DNA from: Brasenia schreberi
Taxonomy: Eukaryota; Streptophyta; Magnoliopsida; Nymphaeales; Cabombaceae
NCBI GenBank assembly: GCA_036023115.1
Contig: JAYKKT010000059.1
Coordinates: forward strand, 4,254,001 to 4,318,000
Direction: 5' to 3'
DNA: 64,000 bases
Below the pieces are notes generated by a model, which saw only the letters and a program-made list of their open reading frames with translations, made no database searches and was not told the DNA's origin. Position numbers and translations under genes: made by a program. This document shows, in pieces, positions 28,551-43,300 of the stretch (within the stretch, counting starts at the first letter, position 1; the number at the start of each line of letters is the position of its first letter).

Positions 28551-30984
28551 GAAAGAGAGATAGAGTAGTACATGTACACATGGATATATGCTTAAACAAT
28601 TCTCAAGGATTTAAACCATCCGATCTTAAAAATCAATAATTGAGATCATTGAGTCAAAAAACAACTTATATTGGTACATTTATTGTATATGATAAAAGTA
28701 CTAATGCACTTTTTTCTTTTGATATTTGAATTTCAGTCGTCGATCTCATCAATCAAATGTTTGAGATTTAAAGCATGGATTGATGTGCATATGAACTATG
28801 CTCTCTCTCTCTCTATATATATTATATAAAGAGTTCGTTATATTTTTCACTTCACTTAATCTTAGTGTTTCACTATGTTATATGTGGTCATAATTGACAA
28901 TTATGCATACATGGGGTTTTACCAATGGATGATACTTGGTTAAGTCTAAATCTTTCTTTCATTTTCTTGTTTTGATAAGTCACATCCTATAGAAAATATT
29001 TGTTATTTTGAAAAAACAATTTAAGAATATAATAGGTTGCTTTGTAGGATATTTTTCATTCAATGATAATACTGCTACAAATGCTTATGCTATTCTTGAC
29101 TTGAAAAAAATATGTCAAACCCGTTTATGTTTACTTTTTTAAAATCAAATTTAAGAATATTGGTTGTCTTGTAAGCATGTTTTCTTCATAGAACTTGTGA
29201 TGTAAGCCATCCAATAGTACGGAGCCAAATAGAAGGCACCACTACATTGTTACAAATATCACCTGGAATCGATTAGACTGCAATAATTTAATGCACATAT
29301 TTTAAGGGGTCAAAACCAATCTTTGAGGAGGTGCCTCCATTGGATTCTTCTCGAAAATTACTTGAAAAATCAACTAAATAGAAATAGTTCGAGCTAGCCA
29401 ACTTTAAAATATCACACCAAAACCAAACCAAACCAAACCAAACCTTCTTCCACACTAATATGTAACCCCTACATTCATTCATCACAATGCTCTAATCTTT
29501 GTCATGCTAGGGTTTTTCTTCGAAAAATAACCCGAGGATCGCAAAATAAATATATTAAGTACATATATAAGTTAATAAACATGAAGATCCATGAAGAACA
29601 GTTGGATAGGTTTGCCAAGGAGTCTTTAATACGAATTCAATCAATGGCATATAAATTTTTTTGAGTGAGGTGAACTTCAGTTGTGTGAAATCCAGGTGAG
29701 GCGATAACGTAGTTTTTTCAAACAGTTTTACCTGTTATGTAGACCTTTTGGTTTCTTCTTTCGGGTTTCAGGTAAACCGACTGCCTCATCTCGCCCATGA
29801 ATAGGTCCACGACTGAATCAAATGCAAATCTATGCTCGATTTGATGCTGGCGATACTCGCTCGAAACCTCGTGTTTGACTTATTAAAACGAAGTTTTCCT
29901 TAAGCAACATATAAAATGATAGAAGAGATTTGCTAAGAAAGTCACATATATTTCTTGGTCAATGTTAGGTTAGATTCTTGCTAGGAAAGTCACATATTTC
30001 TGGGTCAAGGTCGGATTGAGATCATATCTGATAAATGTTCTCTTACACGATGATATTAGCAACAACAGCTACAGGTGTCGATTTCGTCATGCTCCAGGTC
30101 GTGTTCGTGTAGTGGCATTGCCAGTTCATGTGAGGAATAGATCAAGATGAAAGCAAGCATTGTAAGGATCATGATCGTGTCAATTTTCACGGTTATTTGT
30201 GAGCAGTTCCATGGATTAAGTTGCCTTTGTGTTGTGTCACTTCATGTTTGTGTCAAAAGCAAGTCACTCAAACATGACCTGAGTTTTTCTGGTGTTATTT
30301 CGTGTAGACATGAACACAGCAAGACACAACTCCACTCGCCAGGAGTAGAGGTATTCACTGAACCGAAGAAACCGAATCAAACTGCCAGATCTGAACCAAA
30401 CTGGCGGTTTGGTTTGGTACTGCACGTTATCAGGTCCATGTGACAAGTACCATACATAATTCATACAAGGAAAATAAAGCCGTGTCCAGATAAATGAACA
30501 ACATATACCTGAGAAAATCCGGTGCAAATCATACCTGAATTTTTTTTGCAGTTCCTAACACAATCGGGTTTGATCCAGGTTCAGTGTTAATTTTCATAGT
30601 TCATACCCACTTTCAAATAATAATCTGACCTCTGGAACCGACAGCTCTGTTCTTTTGTTACCTAAGCCTTATTGATCGGGTCTGGGTCGTACCCAAACCA
30701 ATTAGCAAGAACATAGGCCGGGGAACTTCTAAGGCATCAACCATATGCTTGCTTTAGTCTTTCAAATGACGCAAGCTGCACCTCATTTCACACAAAATAC
30801 TTATGTTTCGCATTGGGTTTAATGGTGTGATCTGCCTGAGTTGTTTATTTCTGCAAGTATGCTTAATTAACCTAAAATAAACTCAATCAAAGTTCAAATA
30901 TCAGTGCATGGATGGCTTGCACGCAAAGCAATATTAGAAGTCAATGCTACAAAAAAGACTTCACACACATACACACACACATAT
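26276..30984. other. Gene-free interval
   Basis: No gene supported. Contents: an imperfect 85-bp tandem duplication at 27013-27168, TA tracts at 27766-27788 and 28520-28550, a CT/TA tract at 28801-28826 and AT-rich filler. The open frames at 26740-26928 and 30147-30443 lack recognisable motifs, splice context or relatives I know. Confidence 0.5.
27013..27168 (+). repeat. Imperfect 85-bp tandem duplication
   Basis: TTTGCCTCGCCTGAATCTAT occurs at about 27014 and 27098, and each copy is followed by a TTTGAGGTCTCACA..GAGAGCA-like segment (27053-27080 and 27138-27168). GC content is higher than in the surroundings. Confidence 0.75.
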
Positions 30985-31805
<821 letters not shown>

Positions 31806-32569
31806 CCTCTACTGCTCAAATTGTTCTTCACCAATCACCACCAAAACCGCTTATATATGCAAATATTTAGGTTTTTAGATGGTAGCAACAGTTTTGATTG
31901 ATGGAAGATGGTTTTAAACATTAAAAAGGTGAGAAAGGATGACAAATGGTGTATTCATAAGCACCGACCACTGATTCTATAAATACGTACCGACGATATC
32001 AACTATTGGGTACTTGAAATCAATGTGGGTGGCAAGTGTGATGCAAGAGTGTGTGTTCGTGTTTGTGCACGCGTGTGTGTTTGTGTTATACTGATCAAGC
32101 ATTAACAAAAAAATTACCACTAAAGATTCATCTATCAAGTACAATTAACTTCAAATGTTGTTAGGCATAAGGATGTTCATCGGTCTCGAACTTCGAAAGT
32201 AATGATTTGGGTCACTAATCAAGTGGTTTATCTTTTCAAATCCTGTTTCTTGAAAGAAGAACTGGATCTAGAACCGGGGATCACAGGTACAGTTCTGGTT
32301 CCAACTTCCATGAAATCAGAACCAGAACAAGCGCACTTTCTTATATCTTTTAAATTTCTTAAGGATCTTTTCTGGCTCTGGATAGTTTAAGACTTGAACT
32401 GAAACAAGAACCAGTTCGGTTCACGTTTTTGGTTTCATGAGAATTGGAACCCAGCTGTTTGGAACCGTCTCCGTTCTTTAATAAAGAGTCTTAATTACTC
32501 AATCAATTTCTCTCCTTCTAGTTGTGTTTTTTAAGATCTGAAGATGAAGAAGGCCTTTGATCATCATAA
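31806..32569. other. Gene-free interval
   Basis: Nothing recognised. A TG-rich stretch lies near 32048-32080; the remainder is AT-rich filler. Confidence 0.5.
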
Positions 32570-33250
32570 CTTGAGAAGAGGGCTATATATACTAAATGAC
32601 TACTCGACAGCTAGTACTTCTTTATCTATGACTACAAGTGAAGCAGAAATCCGATTATGGCACGAGCGTTTGGGGTATCCAAAATCAATGGTGTAATTCC
32701 TAGTATTTCTCTAATGTACCCTTAAAATGTGATGTATATCAAGAGGCAAAACATCAATGAGTCTACTATCTAAAATGTTATAACCTTTTGAATTGATTTA
32801 TTTTGATGTTTAGGGACCTATATAATCAGTTCTCTTAGCAATCATAAGTACTTTGTTTCCTTCATAGACGATACTCGATTTATAATAGTATATTTAATAA
32901 AATCAATGGCTGAAATTTCAATTATCTTTTTAATTATTCATAAGTTCTTTCTTCAGTCAAAATTCTTCACTCTAATAAGGAAGAGAATATATTGTGGGTC
33001 AATTATAGGACTATTTACATACTCATGAGATTATCCATCAAACAACTTATGCAATCCTCATGCAAATAATTCTGAGCAAAATGGGGTAGGTGAAAGGAAA
33101 AATAAACATATCTTGGAAGTAGCACATACCTTGTTTATTGGGTGTAATGCTCTTAAATTTTATTGGGGTGAAGTAGTTCTAATGTTTGTTTATTTAATCA
33201 ACAAAATGCCAAGTTTCATGGTGAATTTCCATGTAAAATTTTTACACCTG
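32570..33250 (+). mobile_element. Copia retrotransposon fragment (GAG-pre-integrase and integrase)
   Basis: The plus strand encodes broken pieces in the Copia order: a pre-integrase segment (EAEIRLWHERLGYPKSM, about 32640-32692), a YFDVWGP-like start of the integrase core (about 32800) and the later core segment (NGVGERKNKHILEVAHTL.. and YLINKMPS; about 33070-33215). Stops and frameshifts interrupt it. No LTRs were found next to it. It ends about 150 bp before the leader exon of the small membrane protein gene. Confidence 0.8.
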
Positions 33251-33399
33251 ACACAAGTGAGGGAGAGAGTTTTCCAACGAAGAAAAAAGAAAAGAAAAGA
33301 CTGTACTCTAAATCTCGGATATAAATGAATCGGGTTTGGACATTACGGTTCATACAGGAGATTTGGAAAAATCTGGATTTCGTCTGATTTGTCCCCAAA

Positions 33400-33535
33400 T
33401 AATGGGGTTAAAAGCTGACTCGTCGCTCGGATTCTTGTCTTTTTGCCTCTTCCTGTGCCCTAGCACTCCGAACAGCCTTCCGGCGACATCTCCGACCATA
33501 ACTCCTCCGGATACGAAGAACGGTGGTCAGTAATA
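33400..33535 (+). other. Probable 5' UTR exon of the small membrane-protein gene
   Basis: A CT-rich stretch (CTCGGATTCTTGTCTTTTTG through CGACATCTCCGACCATAACT) ends near a GT at about 33525-33531 and lies 2 kb upstream of a good acceptor (TTCTTGCAG at 35568) just before the start codon. Plant small genes often have such a leader intron. The exact donor is not fixed. Confidence 0.4.
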
Positions 33536-35575
33536 TCTGTCTCTCTCTAAATGGAATTCTATCGATCCATAAGAAACCCTAACTCCGGATTTAGACGCTA
33601 ATATTTTCTCAGTTTCTTCATCTGAGTGGAATTTTTGTCGTGATTAGCAATTACCTTCATCTCGATATTCATTGGAGCCCTGGGGGCATTCGATCGGAAT
33701 AGTTTTCTTTATGCGGTGTTATTTTGGCTTTGACTTGAGCAATTCATACGCGAGGTTAAGCGATACAGTTATTGAAAGAGGTATGCCTCGACTCCGTTTC
33801 TTGCGAGTGCTTATACCCTATGGAGAAACGTAGAAAACTCTAATCTTGTCGGCTCGTTCAGTAGGGTTTAACGCTTCGTTGATCGATCTGGTTCATTAGA
33901 CATTGGGCTTTGTGTATTAAGTATGTCAAGGAAGCGGATTGTTTGATAGAGAACACCTTACATGAGGGTCGTTCTCTAAGATATGAGCTTGTACTTGCTT
34001 TGAACATGATTAGCCATACTAGGAAACTGTAAGTTGGAGCGATCCTGGATTTTATTTCCTATATCTGGAAAACCCAAAAGAAGTTATGCTTCACGATTTC
34101 ATAATCCGAGGTTTGAGATGCAAATCAGGAAAGCGTGTTCTTCTAAAATTGTGGCATTGACAGGAAAAGGTTAAATCCTTCTAAGAAGTAGAGTTTTGAT
34201 CAGACGAATTTCTTGTTCTAAAATATTGCATGTGCAAGGATCTATGCAAAAGTTGAACAGGGAAATGGTCGGAACAGAACTTCGGGCTTAATATATATTC
34301 TAGTGTTAGTGCGGTTTGCTTTACGTAGCTTACCGAAAATACTTGGGATGAATGGGGACATGACTGGTGCCCTTGTACTTGTGATTGTTTCAGTGTTGTG
34401 AATTGCCAGTTAATATAATCTCTCATATACGATGCATAATGCTACAGTCTTACATGTTTAACTAGTCCCAATATGATCTTGCTTTTTCTTTTCAAGTTAA
34501 AAATGTTAATATGACAGAGGCAACTTAGAAGCACCATGTTGCCAACTCCACTTAGTATGGTTTTTTTTTCGCTTTTCAAAAATATACTGCTCCTGAGGAG
34601 CTCAGTTATGATGCTTACATCTTTTCAACACTGAATCTTCTTTTCCACTTGGCTTCTTGGTGATTGTGCATTTCCCTGGTAAAGAAGGTAGAAAGTATGC
34701 CTTGAGATAACTTCAATCAGGCTTAATTAATTTCTCGGAGTTCGTTACAAACAGATAAAACACTGCTCTAATTTTTTTCCGCTCTCCTAAACAAGCAACT
34801 CTTAAATTTACGTCCACAGTCCCAACAATGTCACTGAAATGATGGGTAAATGTAAGAATTGGCTGCACGTGCTTTTTATTTCACGAGTAAATAAAGAAAA
34901 CGCTCTTTCTTATTTAAGCAATTCAGTGTAAATCAATTTATGTAGACCTAAATGTAGGCTTCATGCAAAAACTTCGATGAGAATAGCATTCGCTGGCTTT
35001 CTTGAATCTTTTCAGTGTCTGATGTTAGCAAACCATTTTTATGTTTTCAATAGTTCATAGTATATTTGAAGCATAACCAACCCAAATCTCACAGAATTGC
35101 AAGTCCCTTTCAACGATTGATAAGTGAGACCTAGCGAACAAATTTATGAAGCTTCTATGAGAGTGCTCCTACACCATGAGATTCAACCCTAACCCTAATC
35201 GCCAACTCCTACCTCCTAACTCCACCACTTACGGAAGGAAAAATAATATCGTCGTAGTAGTAGAAAACTTCATCGCAGGCATATATGAAGATGGTGCACT
35301 ATACCTGGCCCACACCTTTTCTGCTAACTTGAAATCATATTCTCTGGCAATCTCTGTCCTTTCACTGAGAAAGGATGTTAGCATGTTACCATATGCCAGG
35401 ATGCGGTTTTCACCTCTTGTTGACTTAAGTTCCAAATTTTGAGGAAAACGCATGATGAATGGCTAGCGAGTTAATTTTCCTTGGGCAAATGAGGAAATTT
35501 TCAATTGTTTCTGTTTGGTTCATATTCTTATGTCTTCTTCCGTAAAGTCTGATGATTGGTTCTTGCAGTTTGAGA

Positions 35576-35903
35576 ATGTCGGCCAAGTATATCATTGGAA
35601 CTCTTGCCGTGACTGGTGTGACTGCCTACGTTCTTGATGCTGTGGTTTCTGACAAGAAGATACTTGGAGGTTACTTCTGTTCTTGGACTTCAGGAATTCG
35701 TCCTCGGTGTGAGTTCTGAACCTTCTTGTGGTTCAACATTCTGATTGTACTTTGAATTAGGTACAACTCCAAAAACTGTTATTGACAATGAATGGTGGGA
35801 GGAAACAGACAAAAAGCTTCAAGCGTGGCCCCGCACTGCTGGGCCTCCGGTTGTCATGAACCTTATCACACGCCAGAACTTCATTGTCAAAGACAAGCAG
35901 TGA
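35576..35903 (+). CDS. Conserved 78-residue plant protein with one N-terminal membrane segment
   Basis: Exons 35576-35669 and 35761-35903 with a 91-bp phase-1 GT-AG intron give MSAKYIIGTLAVTG... ending in NFIVKDKQ. Residues 4-25 (YIIGTLAVTGVTAYVLDAVV) form a hydrophobic helix, followed by SDKKILGGTTPKTV, a WWEETDKKLQAWPRT segment and GPPVVMNLITRQNF. I recognise the pattern as a small protein widely conserved in land plants, but not a proven function. Size, one membrane helix near the N-terminus and no cleavable signal are compatible with a small organelle inner-membrane subunit (inference only). The start is chosen because it lies 8 bases after a strong splice acceptor and opens the conserved frame. 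The Copia fragment and an apparent 5' UTR exon lie upstream. Confidence 0.8.
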
Positions 35904-37378
35904 TCTGTGTGATGAGCTTGACGTTTCCTCTCTGGATTTAGGATCTCGTATCCTCCGTCGTCATGATATTATCTTTTTCTTTCCTAATATCATTCAAGTC
36001 CGTTTTTCTCAATAAGATAGAAAAACTCATTTGGTGATTCTTTGAGGATTTAGCTTGCTCAACATATTCTACTTAATGTATAACCTGAATAAATATATCA
36101 ACAGGCCTGTTTCTGCTTTTGCTGTCGGCTCTGTCCCTCGACGCACCCGTTTGCCTCTGCCTTTTGCACCTGGCAGACGATCTGACATCATACGGCGACC
36201 TGTCATGGAAGAGAAAACAAAAAGAGAGAGAGAGAGAATGAGAAGGACCTTGTACGTCTAAAGAGGTGTGCAAACAGCAACACCCTTTTAGGGCTGAAGC
36301 ATTCAACAGATAACCAAGTGAGTTTGTATTAGATCATTCCTTTTCTTTGGCTACCTATGGGTGGTCGAAGTCAGGTATCCAGACCCTGTATATCGAGCTC
36401 ATGACCTGCAACTTGTGAGCCTTCCCTAGCCATGTGAGCTATCGCTTTGTACTAGATTTAATACTGAGTATAACATGAGAACACACAGACAGCTGTGGAA
36501 ATCCATACGAAAGATTAAAATACATTTACACCCCAAAAAACCGAGGAGGTTGATGATGCATATTGATTCCTTGGTTGATAAAGATTAATTTTATTCAAAT
36601 GCAATAAATAAAAGCTTAATTATTGTTTCGTCATCGTGCTGCTAAACAAACCAAGCTAGCCTGTTCACTTAGCTCATTTAACCAGTCGCAGTTTACTCGA
36701 ACACGAGCCAACTCATTAAGCCTAAAAACCTTGATTCTTTATTGTTTTTTGTAAATAAAGATGTTTTAAAATGGGTCATTTATTTTGTGACCAGTCCCAA
36801 ATAACTCACATGTAAATACTATATATCCTCAAGTACATGAGCCTAAACGAGCTGAGCCAAGTTGAGTTTGTACAATTAATAAATAGCCCAGCAAGCCGGG
36901 CCGAGTGCCAAGCAGGTCATCTTGCTTAGTAGAAGTCATGTGGGGTGGCAGTTGAGTCGATCAGATCCTAAGAGACCGTGTATTCTTACTTGGGATCATT
37001 TATCACTAATATCCAACCAAATGGAAGTAAATAAGCAGGAAAGTAAAACTACCAGAGCCAAATTAACAGATAAATCATCTACCATTAATCATTATTATCT
37101 TAAATTTATCATCCTCGAGTAAAAAAGACAACAAAGATGGTTTCATGTTGCCAAGCAATTGGAACTAACATTTACATGACCGAAGGACAACAAAATATTC
37201 AACTTCTCGTTCATATATACAGCTCCCTCAATGTCCTCTGGACTTGGCGCTTGAAGATGGAGTTTGACAAACATGTATTAACACTCAGCATGCTCACCTT
37301 CCTAAAAGGTAACTTGCTCCAGAGCATTCGTAGTCCAGAAATCAGTGGCTAAAACTCGAGGGTTCTATACGGCATGAC
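35904..37378. other. Intergenic region between two convergent genes
   Basis: Contains the 3' UTR of the small membrane-protein gene (a polyadenylation-like TCAATAAGATAG at 36010) and the 3' UTR of RSH1 on the minus strand. The rest is AT-rich, with TE-like filler near 36340-36440. No further gene seen. Confidence 0.5.
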
Positions 37379-40300
37379 TTAACATTCAAGAAATCTATCA
37401 TCTACACCGTCTGATTTTTGCCAGCTACAACCCGCAGACCAGCCAAGAACACCCTGGATCAAGTCAATGCTTACACACGCACTCACCTGAAAAATGCACA
37501 AGTCAACCACACCATGCGTGAGGATCATGACCGGTTTAGTCTTTAATCAGCTAAGCAAACTTCCGTAAGTGAAGAAACTTCTAGTTGGTAAGATGAGGAC
37601 TACATAATCATATCAGAATTTAACTCAAGTAAACAAACTTGGTAAGTCCAATGTAACGTTAAAACCCTGTGATTCCTCTGATTTATTTGGGAGAGTTCAG
37701 CAAAGGTTAGTGGACAGATTGGTGAACCTGCAAAGGTTTCTCTACATATAAGGAAAGAAATATCCTAGGATGATCATAGAAAGGTCAGGATCTGCCGAGG
37801 GCATAGAGATACTAATCAGGAATGCACTATGATGAGCAAAACTTCATCTCAGACCGTATAACAGGGACATTTAAAAAAGATAATTTGCTTACATCTATGT
37901 GAAGGTAGGGATGCATCGGCGTCACACTGGTGCAGAATGATGGTTCCACTGCAAGAACTACTCATTTTCTTAAAGCTTATCCTCTTTATATTAATTGATT
38001 GACTTGCCCAAACACATTTGGTTTATGGACTCACTATTAGCACACAAGTAAATAGCTTATGGAACCATAATCCAAACTAGAGGATTCTGCTATAGATGGA
38101 AAAGGCAAAGAAGGTGGAGATACTGAGGAAGTACTACCGGTAAGTGGACAAGGTAGAAAAGATGAAATTCTTATTTTTCCAAGACAACTAAAGTAATCAA
38201 CGGATACCAAAATCCAATCGCATATGCACACAAAGAACCTATACGAGATCTGCTTTCAAAATTCACGCATGTAAATGAGGACTCTCAAAATATAAGCAAT
38301 TCCACCCTAATTTAGGCATAAGTTTGTCAGCCATATGTAAATAACAATAACAGAAACTCTTAAAATTGCGAGATGCCAAGAAATGAGGTAAAATCTGCAA
38401 AGGTTATTGAAGTACCAGATTATCAAAGTCTCCTTCAATGTGAAATAGCATCACGCCAATGCCTCTCCCCCTGTCAGTCTCTGCCTGACCATATTAAAAA
38501 CGAAATAGGCTGAAATAGTTGGAAAACCAAACTCCAAACAACAATTTTATCCGCAAAGGAGCCAAATCACTTACCACACAAGAACAAATCATTATGCCAG
38601 CACTTGTCAAAGCAGAAGTAACTTCTGCCATCATACCTGTTTGAATAGCAACAATCAACTGCAGAAAACGACAGGAAGAAACCAGGTGCGCATTTGGCCT
38701 AGCTACTGAACTACTACACACCTCAACTAGTTCTCTACACTACGTATTATATAGAAGGAGGAATTTTCAATCAATACAGAGAAGGATTAAAGAAAGTGTG
38801 AAACCAACATGGAAGGGGACTAACTTTACCTTGGAAACCAAATTACATATTGCAATCAAACAACAACACATTAAGATTTCAAGCAAAGCAGGACTGAAAT
38901 GACTCAGGTGAACATTAGTTCGATGGTGGAAAAGAATAAATAGGAACATGAGGAGAATATCACCTCCTTGATTGACTGAAACAACACAAAGCCACTGAAT
39001 CGACTGTTGTTCAAGATTGTGCCAAAACGCCACTTTGGCAGCCCTCCAGGTTTCTAGGTTAGAAACCACTTCCTTGTACATAGAACTATTCGTCTGGAGA
39101 GATGCAGAAAGACCTTTTTCGTGAGAAAGGAATTCCCCATTGATCTTCAAACTCATTTGATGCACGTTCTTGTTATGTTTACCATTCACTTTTGGGATGC
39201 CCACCCTTCCATGAACATGAAGAACACCATCATGGTTTTTTCTTGTTGACAATTCTGAAACATTCATAAGTATTTTCCTCCACACTGATTTTTCCTCTCT
39301 GGAAGAACCAGGAATAGAATCCATTGATTCAATACCACACTTCATATCAGCAACAAAGTGGTTGACAGCATCTGCTGTTATTTCGGCAGCTGAGAGTGCA
39401 GCCTGCTCTCTCAGGAACTGGACATAGTAAATAAAACTTTTAGTTGACTAGAGGATATAAATTAAAATAATAGAAACAAGATACTTTAGAAAGTACATAC
39501 TTTCATTATCTTATGTCTTGCACTGCGGGTCCTTGCATGTTGCAGCCATTTCTGATGCCGCTGGAATGCAGTTTTGCCAGACAAAGCCTAAGAACATAAC
39601 ATCACAAAGACCCACGAACATCAGCTTTTGGCAGTAACAATTCAGCACAACTTAGTCTCAAACATTCGAAAATAAGGAGATCTGATATTAAATCTTTGAA
39701 TTTTTGAATCGTAATCAGTGTTGTATCACATCATACAATACATGGTGCTATGTGTAGATAAAATAATTTTTATTGAGGTGAATCAATCAATACAATTGTC
39801 GTTACTCCCAAGCAATCAGCCCTAAACTGGCCACACGGCTGCTGCTGGTTTCTTCTCTCTCTCTCTCACACTCACATATTAGGTTTTTTGATCATTATTA
39901 TATTAGAGCCTTACAACTTGAAAGACTCTTTTACCCTTATACTAAACAAAGATTAAAAATATAAGTAAAAGTTAAAAATGTAGGTAACTACACTTATGGA
40001 ACTTGTGTAGGATCCGAACATAATATTTCTCAACACTCCCCCTTAAGTTGGGAGAAAGATGTCTATAACTCCTAACTTGCTAAGGATATGAACACGATTT
40101 GATTTGTTGACTGCCTTTGTATGAAAACCTGCATATTGCTCTTTAGACGTGATGTATATCATCTCAAACACCTTGGTTGCAACTTTCTCACGAATAAAAT
40201 GATAGTCAATTTCAAAATGCTTAATTATTTCATGAAACACCGGATTGGAGGCAATTTGTATAGTTGTTTTACTATCTCATTAAAGTGGAATAGTACTATA

Positions 40301-43300
40301 TGTTTTATGCCCAACTCGATCATAAGGGATTTCAACCACAATCCCTCATACATTCTTTAGCCAATTACTCTATACTATGCTTTAACACTCGATCTAGCCA
40401 CCACGACTTTTTTTTTACTTTTTCATGACAGAATATTTTCATCAATCATAGTGATATAACCTGAGATAGATTTTATATCATCAAGTGATCCTGCCCACTC
40501 TGCATCAGAAAAATTTGATGTCTAGATGTCATTTGTTAGCATAGAATATCTGATGACCTGGAGAACTTTTCATATACCTCAAAATACGATAGATGATTCT
40601 TAGAGGGAGCATGCATAAATCTACTTACCATACCCACAAACATACGCTATATCTGAATGAGTAGTAGTAAGATAGACTAGCTTACCCACTAATCGTTGAT
40701 ATAAACCCACATCCTTGTATATATCTTTGAATTGAGATCCATAGCAACTTCACTCTCTTTGCAATCTATCATTTTTGTATCCTTGAGTAGGTCCATAATG
40801 TACTTTTATTGTGTTAAAAATACACCTTTACTTGAATACAATACCTCTATTATCAGGAAGTAGTGTAATCTATCCAAGTCTTTCAAATCAAACATCTGAT
40901 GCATTTTTGCTTTCAAAAATATAATTTCTTCAACATCGTCACCTGTAACAATAATGTCATCTACATACACTATCAACAAAGATATTCCTTTTCCTCTTTT
41001 AATAAACAAAGTGTGGTTATTGATGCTTTTAGAGTATCCCAAGTTAATAGTACCATCACTGAACTTGGAGATTGTTTTAGGCCGTATATCGCTTTGTTTA
41101 GTTTGCATACTTGATTCTTCTCCCCTTCTTATTGCGGTACCCTAGAGGTAGTTTCATATATACTTCTTCGGTCATAGTACCCTGTATGTAAAAAGATATT
41201 TTTGACATCTAGCTGCCACATCTTTGGTTAGAGCAAAAAAGAAAAACCTTCACATGATATTTATTGATCTAAAAAAGGCTTACGATGGGGTGCCAAGAGA
41301 TGTTCTTTGAAGAACCTTGGAAAAGAGAGGTATCCCATTGACATGCATAACTCTTATAAGATACATACGATGGTGTGTGATGACTCATGAAGGAATGACA
41401 AAATCCTTTGAAGTTGATATTAGGTTACATCAGGGATCAACTTTAAGTCCATATTTATTTATATTAATCATTGATGAGTTAACAAAACATATTCAAGATA
41501 AAATATCCTGGTGTATGTTATTTCAAGACAATATTATGTTAGTGGACGAGTCTAAGGAAAAAGTTAATAGGAAATTAGAATATTTATTTATATTAGTCAT
41601 TGATGAGTTAACAAAACATATTCAAGATAAAATATCCTGGTGTATGTTATTTCAAGACAATATTATGTTAGTGGACGAGTCTAAGGAAAAAGTTAATAGG
41701 AAATTAGAACTATAGAGAGAAACGTTAGAAAGTAAAGGCTTCTGACTTAATAGAACAAAGCCAAAATATATGGAATGTAAGTTTGATCATTTGAATACTT
41801 AAGAGGACATACAAATTAAGATTGGCACACATTGCATTCATCATTTTAAATACCTAGGGTTAATTTTTCAAAGTGAGAAAAATTAATCGAGATATTACGC
41901 ATAGAATTAATGCTGATTGATTAAAATGGAGAGGGGCATCAAGTATTTTGTGTGATAAGAAGATACCATTAAAGTTAAAAGGTAAATATTATAGAGCAAC
42001 AATTAAACCTGTTATGTTTTATGGTTATGAGTGTTTTGCAGTTAATCATCAACATGTGTAAAAGATGTCCGTAGCAGAAATGAAGATGTTGAGATGGATG
42101 AGTGGTCACACAAGAAAAAAGCGTATACATAATGAGATTATTAGAAACCAATTGGGAGTAACACCAATAGAGGATAAAATGTGAGAAAATCGTTTAAGAT
42201 GGTTTGGACATATAGAAAGACGACCGAAGAATGCTCTCATGAGAAGATATGAAAAATTAATTGATGAAAATATTAAGAGGAAGAAGATGACCACAAATGT
42301 GTTGGAAAGAAACTATAAAGAATGATCTAGTTTATATTGAGTTAACTACTAGCATGACACATAATAGGGCTCTATGAAAACAATGAATCCATGTAGTCGA
42401 CCCCATCTAGTATGGGAAAAAACTTAGTTATTGTTGTTGTTGTAGCTGCCATATATTCCATCTCCTATTTGCAGCAAGACTTATGATCACTCTAATAGTG
42501 GTTAGTTTTGCATTTGAAGTAAAAGTTTCGGTATAGTCTGTCATATGATTGGTTATACTCCTTTGCTACTAACTTTGCTTTATATCGCTCTAAGCTCTTA
42601 TGAACCATGTATTTAACAATATACACCCATTTGCCTCTCTCACATGTCATCCTCTCTCCACTGAGAAGAAGTAGAAGCTTCTGCAAAGTCTCTAGGAATA
42701 GTGTAAATCCACACTTTTAATAAAATGTTGATATTCTCTACAAATACTTTCACTTAAAAATTAGGAACATGAAGTATGGATGATAAGAAAAAAAATTGGG
42801 TCTTCATGCTGCCCTTTCCAGTAATATGAGTGCCATATCCATCTACTAATTGAACTTGTTGTTAGTTAGGGAAGCAACCTTAGTTGGAGAGTCCACTTTT
42901 ACTCTCAACCATATGATCAGTTACACTTGAGTCAGTAATCCAAGATCTAGAGGGAATATAGTTATCACAAGTCATAGAAGTAGAAGCAACCATTATTGCC
43001 CGTGGTTCAGAGGTAGAGGGCAGATCCACAAGCTGAGATTCTAATCCCTAAATATGCTTCAACAACTCAAGATAGTGTTTGTTTCAACATTCTGTGAAGC
43101 ATCCGTATAGTAGGACTTTTTCAGTCGGTTGAGGGTCTACCAATTAAGCCCCGACATTGTTCTTTGATGTGGTTGGTTTTACCACAATGAGAGCATTTGA
43201 TTTTCTCCTTTTTATATTAGAATTAGGACCTCTCCCCTATCATGGTTGCTATAATTTCCTCTTCCCCTACTATATTGACTCTGAGTCCTCCCCTATCAAG

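Noticed and set aside
30147..30443. 98-residue open frame
   Set aside because: No recognisable motif, overlaps another frame on the opposite strand, and has no splice or promoter context.
36373..36440. tRNA-like sequence (TCGAGCTCATGACCTGCAAC)
   Set aside because: No cloverleaf could be drawn; similar wording at 6500-6560 suggests a dispersed repeat.
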